The notes under the pieces are model-generated. The model searched no databases, had not been told where the DNA came from, and saw only the letters and a program-made list of their open reading frames with translations. DNA of 10,154 nt from contig JAAHIA010000154.1 of the NCBI GenBank assembly GCA_010671975.1, positions 1 through 10,154 on the forward strand, in the 5' to 3' direction. Position numbers and translations under genes: made by a program. Shown piece by piece: positions 5,829-10,154 of the stretch (its first letter is position 1; each line of letters starts with the position of its first letter). Source of the DNA: Leptolyngbya sp. SIO4C1 (GTDB lineage Bacteria; Cyanobacteriota; Cyanobacteriia; Phormidesmidales; Phormidesmidaceae).

Positions 5829-6869
5829 TCACCCGACCTCTGCTACAACTTCCGCTTCGATGCGCGCCGCTGCGAGACCAGCCGCTGATATCGCACGCTG
5901 ACATCGGGCGATATCAGCATCGCCGCCATAGACGCGACGTCCGAGCTGATGGGCTACAGCAAGCATGTCTGACTGTGGTAGCCAGGGAAAAACGACGCTG
6001 TCACGCGGGTTAGACAGCAGCAGCAGCAGCTGTTTGAGCTTATCGGTGGTAAATTCAGCCTGGGGTAAAACAACAATGTTATCAATCTGATCGATTAGCC
6101 AGTCGTGTGCCCAGTCGTTGGCGGTCACTGCGATCGCCAGCTTAGCAGCAGGCAGTCGCTCAATGAAGGCAGCAGAGGCCGTATCGCCGCAGTAGATTAA
6201 ATGCTGCTGGTCGAGCTGATACCAGCCGGGTTTGATAGTGGGTACAGCCGGTGTGGCCAATGGAACAGCAACGGGGGCAGGCGCAGAGGAATCTGCGAAG
6301 GCAGCTGCAGGGAACCTTTCAGTAGCTTTGTCTGTTTCTACAGACGCAATAGATTCGACACTTTGAGGAATCACCGTGATGATTTCTGGCCCGGCTGGCT
6401 CTTGAGGCTCATCGACAGCGGCTGATTTGAGCTGCTTGCGCTGTTTGATCTTGGAGCGTAGCGCTTTGGCGGTGATCTTTTGGCCCTGCTCTGCAGACCG
6501 TAGTACCTGCTCTCTCAAATCTTCGGGGACTGAGGGCGAGGCCAGCTGGTAGAGCAAGGAGGTAGCAATGTCAACTTTTGCAAGATTTGCAAATCTGTCG
6601 CCAAAGGTTTCGTAGACGTTGATGAAGTTATAGGCGGTGCGCTGACTCCAGCCAAATTCAACTTTTAGCCAGGTGAGGAACTGACCATATTTGAGGCGCG
6701 ATCGCACATCGGATAGCTTTTGGCCGATCTCCCAGACATCCTGCGCTGAGCGGCGCAATCGCTCGCGAATTTCACCCGTGCGCTGCTGAATAATCGAGCG
6801 CTGCGTAGCGTCTAGACTGTCATAGTCGAACAGAGCCGTGATTGCTGCAGATTGAGAACCGCCAGCCAT
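5829..6869 (-). CDS. DUF3102 protein with a C-terminal degenerate DNA-methyltransferase-like region
   Basis: 346 residues. Residues about 15-145 match the DUF3102 family as I recall it: an RLRRSAQDVWEIGQKLSDVR helix, then YGQFLTWLKVEFGWSQRTAYNF (part of 61-82) with helix-turn-helix character, then SLLYQLASPSVPEDLR and a Lys-rich end. The family is common in phages, plasmids and cyanobacteria, and is thought to bind DNA. A Pro/Ala/Glu-rich linker spans about 150-212. The last part (212-330) resembles a shortened beta-class N6-adenine/N4-cytosine methyltransferase: GWYQLDQQHLIYCGD (215-229) is like the '..L..H.L.CGD' opening. However, the DPPY position reads TANDW (249-253), and the SAM-binding DPFxGSGTT position reads FPWLPQSDM (294-302) just before QLGRRVYGGDAD (308-319). 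It is probably catalytically dead and possibly a DNA- or SAM-sensing regulator. The start is ATG at 6869 with AGGA upstream. Confidence 0.75.
   Translation of the reverse strand: MAGGSQSAAITALFDYDSLDATQRSIIQQRTGEIRERLRRSAQDVWEIGQKLSDVRSRLKYGQFLTWLKVEFGWSQRTAYNFINVYETFGDRFANLAKVDIATSLLYQLASPSVPEDLREQVLRSAEQGQKITAKALRSKIKQRKQLKSAAVDEPQEPAGPEIITVIPQSVESIASVETDKATERFPAAAFADSSAPAPVAVPLATPAVPTIKPGWYQLDQQHLIYCGDTASAAFIERLPAAKLAIAVTANDWAHDWLIDQIDNIVVLPQAEFTTDKLKQLLLLLSNPRDSVVFPWLPQSDMLAVAHQLGRRVYGGDADIARCQRAISAAGLAAARIEAEVVAEVG
5832..6236 (-). other. Degenerate beta-class DNA methyltransferase-like domain inside the DUF3102 gene
   Basis: This encodes residues about 212-346. The order of motifs (CGD plus the catalytic-loop position first, SAM-binding position later, then GRRxYGxxxD) is that of beta-class methyltransferases. 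The segment between them is only about 40 residues, so the target-recognition region is missing. The match is made from memory of the family consensus and needs a profile comparison. Confidence 0.55.
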
Positions 6870-6889
6870 AGAAAAATCCTGTAGAACGC

Positions 6890-6904
6890 CTGGGTTAAAC
6901 CTAG
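6890..6904. promoter_or_regulatory. Inverted repeat 21 bp upstream of the DUF3102 start (possible operator)
   Basis: CTGGGTTAAACCTAG has GGTT-A-AACC as a perfect core, with CT and AG also pairing outside one mismatch. It sits in the presumed 5' leader or promoter of the DUF3102 gene, where an autoregulatory DNA-binding protein could act. The operator role is inferred. Confidence 0.3.
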
Positions 6905-7006
6905 CAAAATACCTAAATATTTATTTCAGATATGCCATTATGTTACCCCATTTGCTTGACTTCATATAAAAAACATGCGTCTTTACCTTTTTATTGAAAA
7001 CGGTAG

Positions 7007-7022
7007 GCAGACTCCAGTCTGC
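7007..7022. promoter_or_regulatory. Perfect inverted repeat upstream of the ABC transporter genes
   Basis: GCAGACT-CC-AGTCTGC is a perfect 7-bp inverted repeat with a 2-bp centre, 131 bp before the transporter ATG. As RNA it could form a 6-bp stem with a 4-base loop. It is either an operator half-site pair or a small hairpin; no T-tract follows, so it is not a terminator. Confidence 0.35.
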
Positions 7023-7104
7023 TTGGTACGATTAAACTTGGATTTGAGCTTTTAGCAACGAGCCGTTGGAGCAACTAGCGGGCCAGCTGTTAAACTTTAA
7101 GACT

Positions 7105-7130
7105 CCCAACCTGCGCCCCCAACCTACGCC
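7105..7130 (+). repeat. 13-bp tandem repeat in the ABC transporter leader
   Basis: CCCAACCTGCGCC (7105-7117) is followed directly by CCCAACCTACGCC (7118-7130), one mismatch, ending 23 bp before the ATG. C-rich and unlike its AT-rich surroundings, it could be a regulator site or slipped-strand duplication. Confidence 0.6.
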
Positions 7131-7138
7131 TATATTCC

Positions 7139-7144
7139 AAGGGA
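7139..7144 (+). promoter_or_regulatory. Ribosome binding site of the first ABC transporter gene
   Basis: AAGGGA ends 9 bp before ATG at 7154, which supports that start over the in-frame ATG at 7175. Confidence 0.5.
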
Positions 7145-7153
7145 TACATTTTA

Positions 7154-8842
7154 ATGCCGCGATTGCCACATCACATGAGTCAACCGCTCTGGCAGGTGAT
7201 TCAGTTTTATTGGAATCAGGCTGACTCTCGACATAAGCGAGCCACCAGCCTCGGGTTGCTGCTGCTGGTGAGTCTCTCGGTGCTCAGTAGCGGTGCGCTG
7301 GTATTTGAGAGCTTACAGCGAGGAGAATTTATTTCTGCGCTAGCTGCCCGAGAGGCCCAGCGCTTTCAGCAGTCTCTGCTCGTGTTTATTGGGGTGTTGC
7401 TTGCTAGCGCAATTCTGCTGTCTGTGAGTACCTACGTGCGCGATCGCTTAGGGCTGCACTGGCGGCGCGGACTGACTCAGGCAATGCTGAGCGCCTATCT
7501 CAGCCAGCGACGCTTCTATTGGCTGTCATCGTTAGATCTCGATAACCCCGATCAGCGAATCACCGAAGACATCAAGCAGGTGACACAGACGACGGTGATC
7601 GTGCTGGGTATTTTGCTCGATTCTGTTGTGCAGCTGATTGGCTTTATTGGTGTACTCTGGGCGATCTCGATTGGGCTGACCGGCTTTTTGGTGCTCTATG
7701 CGGTCATCGGCAGCGCGATCGCAACCCTCTTTTTCGGTCTGCGCCTCACCCGCATCAGCGCAGAACAGCTGAAACGTGAAGCTACCTTTCGCTTTGGTCT
7801 GATTGAGCTACGCGACCAGGGCGAATCGATTGCTTTCGAGGGTGGACAGCCCTATGTTCAGACCGAGCTGCGCCACAGATTTCGCCAAGTGGTGCGCAAC
7901 TTTAATCGGTTTATTCGCTGGCAGTTAGGGCTAGACTGTTTTCAGAATGGCTACCAGTATCTTACCTTTGTGCTGCCCAGCTTAATTTTAGCACCGCGCA
8001 TTCTCTCGGGCGAGTTAGAAGTTGGAGCCATTGTTCAATCTCAGGCCGCCTTTGATCGCATTTGGCTGGCGCTGAGTCTGATTGTGGTTCAGTTTGAACA
8101 GCTGACGCGGCTAGCCGCCAGTATCGAAAGGCTCAGCGATTTGCTTCAGGCATTGAAGCAGGTCGATCAGGTTAGCTCGGCCATTAAAGTCTTCCCGCAG
8201 CCTCACCTAGCCGCTCAAAATCTCACGCTCAGACTGCCCGAGCGTCAGCGAACGCTGGTACAGCAGCTCTCTTTTCAACTCTCCACGCAAAGCTTGCTCG
8301 TGACAGGGCAAAGCGGCATTGGCAAAAGTACGCTGTTTAAGGCAATCGCCGGGCTATGGACCACCGGCAGCGGCACAATCCACTGCCCGGCTGAGAGTAT
8401 TTTGTTCTTGCCACAGCGACCCTACCTGATGCTGGGCACCCTGCGGCAGCAGTTGCTCTATCCCCAGGCCCATCCGACTATCTCCGATCGACGGCTGTGG
8501 CAAATTCTAGCGGTGGTACAGCTGTCTGAGCTAGCTGACTTAGATCAACAAGAAGATTGGTCGCAGCGACTTTCCGTCGGCGAGCAGCAGCGGCTGGCCT
8601 TTGCCCGCTTGTTGATTGCGCGGCCTGCCTACGCGCTGCTTGATGAGGCCACCAGTGCGCTGTCTGTGACACAAGAGCAAGCGCTATATCGACATTTGGC
8701 AAAGACTGATATCACCTATATGAGCATTGGTCACCGACCGAGCCTGCTGCCTTACCACCAGCAGAAATTGACGCTGCTGCCCGATAGTCGCTGGCAGCTT
8801 GAACCTATTTCTACGCCCACTGTTGCCTATGACCCAAGCTAA
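7154..8842 (+). CDS. ABC half-transporter, SbmA/ABCD-type membrane domain fused to ATPase
   Basis: A 562-residue inner-membrane transporter with membrane domain first and ATPase second. The membrane domain (about 30-335) has hydrophobic helices and the family signature LDNPDQRITEDI at 129-140, as in YddA, Rv1819c and peroxisomal ABCD proteins. The ATPase has Walker A GQSGIGKST (385-393), Q-loop Q421 in LPQRPY, signature LSVGEQQ (473-479), Walker B ALLDE (494-498) and H-loop H527 (SIGHRPS). All ATPase motifs are intact, so it should be active once dimerised. Known relatives move vitamin B12, peptides or fatty acyl compounds; the substrate here cannot be assigned. The ORF overlaps the next gene, a paralogue, by 14 bp, so the two most likely form a heterodimer. 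Start choice: ATG at 7154 follows AAGGGA; ATG at 7175 is possible. Confidence 0.9.
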   Translation: MPRLPHHMSQPLWQVIQFYWNQADSRHKRATSLGLLLLVSLSVLSSGALVFESLQRGEFISALAAREAQRFQQSLLVFIGVLLASAILLSVSTYVRDRLGLHWRRGLTQAMLSAYLSQRRFYWLSSLDLDNPDQRITEDIKQVTQTTVIVLGILLDSVVQLIGFIGVLWAISIGLTGFLVLYAVIGSAIATLFFGLRLTRISAEQLKREATFRFGLIELRDQGESIAFEGGQPYVQTELRHRFRQVVRNFNRFIRWQLGLDCFQNGYQYLTFVLPSLILAPRILSGELEVGAIVQSQAAFDRIWLALSLIVVQFEQLTRLAASIERLSDLLQALKQVDQVSSAIKVFPQPHLAAQNLTLRLPERQRTLVQQLSFQLSTQSLLVTGQSGIGKSTLFKAIAGLWTTGSGTIHCPAESILFLPQRPYLMLGTLRQQLLYPQAHPTISDRRLWQILAVVQLSELADLDQQEDWSQRLSVGEQQRLAFARLLIARPAYALLDEATSALSVTQEQALYRHLAKTDITYMSIGHRPSLLPYHQQKLTLLPDSRWQLEPISTPTVAYDPS

Positions 8843-10154
8843 TCTACAATCATCTGTTCCCGCTGTTCTACTAGCCTACTGGCGCTCGCAAGAGAAATGG
8901 GGTGCGGCGGGACTATTGTCACTCCTTGTGAGTCTTTTACTGATTCAAACTGGCCTGCAGGTGGTGTTTTTGATCTATGGTGGTGAACTGACCTCTGCCT
9001 TAGCCGCGCAGGATGCTGAGCGATTTTATCAAGCCATTACGATTTTTTTAGTGATCTTGCTGGTTGGAATTCCCTTTGCTTCACTCAGCGGCTACGTGCG
9101 CGATAAGCTTGGCCTATTTTGGCGAATTTGGCTGACCCACCATTACTTAGATCGGTACTTAGCAGACAACAAATTTTATCAGCTGCGGCTGAAAGGTCAG
9201 CTCGACAATCCCGATCAGCGTCTAGAAGAAGATATTCGCGTCGTCACGCAAGAATCTCTTCGCTTTTTTACACTGCTGCTCACATCAGGTTTTCAGCTGC
9301 TAGGCGTTGCTGGTGTTCTCTGGTCTATCTCGCTGCCGCTAACCGTTTTTTTAGTGATTTATTCAATTGTGGGTACTGCGATCGCAGCGCTTGGCTTTGG
9401 TCGTCCACTGTTAGGCATCAATGAAGAACAGCTCAAGCGAGAGGCCGATTTTCGCTACAGTTTAGCCCATATTCGCGAACATCCTGAAGCGATTGCCCTT
9501 TACCAAGGAGAATCTCAAGAACTGGCTCAGAGCTTACAGCAGTTTAGACAAGTGCTGCAAAACTTTTTTCGACTCATTCGCTGGCAGCTTGGCCTCAACC
9601 TGTTTCAAAACCACTATCGCTATGCCACCTTTGTCATTCCCGGTATCGTTTTAGCCCCCAGGCTGTTTGCAGGTGATTTAGAAATTGGCGATGTCACCCA
9701 GGCTGGGGCCGCCTTTAGCCTGATGCTAGGCGCACTCGGCTTAATTGTGCTCCAGTTTCAGCAGTTGACGAATTTAGGCGCGAGCACTCAGCGACTTACC
9801 CAGCTAGCGAGCAGCTTTTCCCAAGCTACGACGACTAACCAATCGCAAATTTCAATCAAATCAGGGACGCCGCTCGCCATCATGCAGCTCACGCTTACGA
9901 CGCCCGATACCACTAAGGTGCTTGTCCGAGATCTCTCACTCACCGTATCGCCACAAGAAAATTTACTTATCACAGGTCCAAGCGGTGTTGGCAAAAGCTC
10001 ACTCCTACGCGCGATGGCTGGACTTTGGCAAACCGGCAGCGGTACAATTATTCAACCTCAGTCCATCGCATTCTTACCGCAGCGCCCCTATTTGCCAGCT
10101 GGCGGGCTGAGACAGCAGGTACAGTATCCTCGCCTAAGCGAGAATACCAGTGAC
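8829..10154 (+). CDS. Second ABC half-transporter of the same family, 3' end outside the window
   Basis: The first 442 codons are present and open to the window edge. The protein starts MTQANLQSSVPAVLLAYWRS and has membrane helices from about 28 on. The family signature LDNPDQRLEEDI lies at 125-136 and Walker A GPSGVGKSS at 383-391, followed by LPQRPYLPAGGLRQQ with the Q-loop. Signature, Walker B and H-loop lie beyond the end. It aligns along its length with the upstream gene (for example, both have RDxLGLxWR before the NPDQR motif and RWQLGLxxFQN later), so the pair arose by tandem duplication. ATG at 8829 lies 14 bp inside the upstream gene, and no Shine-Dalgarno is evident, which suggests translation by coupling to the first gene. 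Third-position base use appears slightly more AT-rich than in the upstream copy, an impression not measured. Confidence 0.9.
   Translation, partial: MTQANLQSSVPAVLLAYWRSQEKWGAAGLLSLLVSLLLIQTGLQVVFLIYGGELTSALAAQDAERFYQAITIFLVILLVGIPFASLSGYVRDKLGLFWRIWLTHHYLDRYLADNKFYQLRLKGQLDNPDQRLEEDIRVVTQESLRFFTLLLTSGFQLLGVAGVLWSISLPLTVFLVIYSIVGTAIAALGFGRPLLGINEEQLKREADFRYSLAHIREHPEAIALYQGESQELAQSLQQFRQVLQNFFRLIRWQLGLNLFQNHYRYATFVIPGIVLAPRLFAGDLEIGDVTQAGAAFSLMLGALGLIVLQFQQLTNLGASTQRLTQLASSFSQATTTNQSQISIKSGTPLAIMQLTLTTPDTTKVLVRDLSLTVSPQENLLITGPSGVGKSSLLRAMAGLWQTGSGTIIQPQSIAFLPQRPYLPAGGLRQQVQYPRLSENTSD

Larger units (their letters stand above)
6870..7153. other. Divergent AT-rich intergenic region with inverted and tandem repeats, 284 bp
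   Basis: This lies between the divergent DUF3102 and ABC transporter genes and should hold both promoters. It contains a near-perfect inverted repeat at 6890-6904, a perfect inverted repeat at 7007-7022 and a 13-bp tandem repeat at 7105-7130. TTGACT at 6956-6961 resembles a -35 box but has no good -10 at the usual distance. No open reading frame or RNA gene was recognised. Confidence 0.65.
407..9385. repeat. Dispersed HIP1 octamers (GCGATCGC)
   Basis: Fourteen copies were read, starting at 407, 773, 1004, 1964, 2608, 3448, 3470, 3824, 5052, 6130, 6698, 7440, 7715 and 9378. This density, about one per 700 bp, is a hallmark of many cyanobacterial genomes. All lie within genes, and every gene except the thioesterase-distal repeat region carries at least one, which argues that the genes are long-term residents. 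Confidence 0.85.

Noticed and set aside
5743..5831. Classical Rho-independent terminator between the thioesterase and DUF3102 genes
   Set aside because: Arms are complementary, but no T-tract follows on either strand, so I call it a repeat only.
6956..6987. Promoter with -35 TTGACT for the ABC transporter genes
   Set aside because: No acceptable -10 lies 16-18 bp downstream; TATAAA at 6965-6970 is too close to be its partner.
9119..9424. 101-codon plus-strand frame within the second ABC gene
   Set aside because: A frame-shifted reading of a clear membrane-domain sequence, Ser/Arg-rich with no motif.
1..10154. tRNA, rRNA, transposase or IS ends
   Set aside because: No cloverleaf, rRNA-like stretch, transposase motif or flanking target duplication was recognised on either strand.

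Overview
This window looks cyanobacterial. The palindrome GCGATCGC (HIP1), typical of many cyanobacterial genomes, occurs at least 14 times in about 10 kb. The genes also fit: a bis-histidinyl 'sucrase/ferredoxin-like' protein, a signal-less PpiC-type prolyl isomerase, a DUF3102 protein, and tandem ABC half-transporters with SbmA/ABCD-type membrane domains. G-rich low-complexity repeats beside stop codons are also familiar from cyanobacteria. The genus cannot be fixed from this sequence.

Layout. At 94-2101 a minus-strand pair encodes a PpiC-type peptidyl-prolyl isomerase followed 10 bp later by a 12-helix MFS permease, which ends inside a low-complexity repeat. At 2342-2653 a small plus-strand gene encodes a membrane-anchored, cysteine-rich protein of unknown role. 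Its stop codon overlaps the stop of the convergent sucrase/ferredoxin-like gene (2650-3702, minus). Sixty-seven bp further, a divergent plus-strand pair begins: an N-terminally membrane-anchored tyrosinase (3770-5026) whose stop overlaps the start of a type II thioesterase (5023-5745). A repeat-filled 83-bp gap separates the thioesterase from the convergent DUF3102 gene (5829-6869, minus). A 284-bp AT-rich divergent intergenic region with several inverted or tandem repeats follows. Two overlapping plus-strand ABC half-transporter genes (7154-8842, and 8829 to beyond the window end) complete the window.

How the genes may work together. The tyrosinase-thioesterase pair suggests oxidation of a phenolic compound linked to thioester-based (NRPS/PKS or acyl-CoA-like) biosynthesis, but no synthase lies in the window. 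The two ABC half-transporters probably form a heterodimer. The prolyl isomerase and MFS permease look co-transcribed without a clear shared function. The other genes look like independent units.

Most notable observations. (1) The DUF3102 protein carries a C-terminal region that aligns, from memory of the family, with a shrunken beta-class DNA methyltransferase whose catalytic and SAM-binding motifs are replaced. (2) A 16-bp repeat, TGAGGAGNGGGGGAGA, occurs as tandem pairs at two places 5.6 kb apart. Its own TGA is the stop codon of two genes and abuts the stop of a third. No RNA gene, CRISPR array or insertion sequence was recognised.
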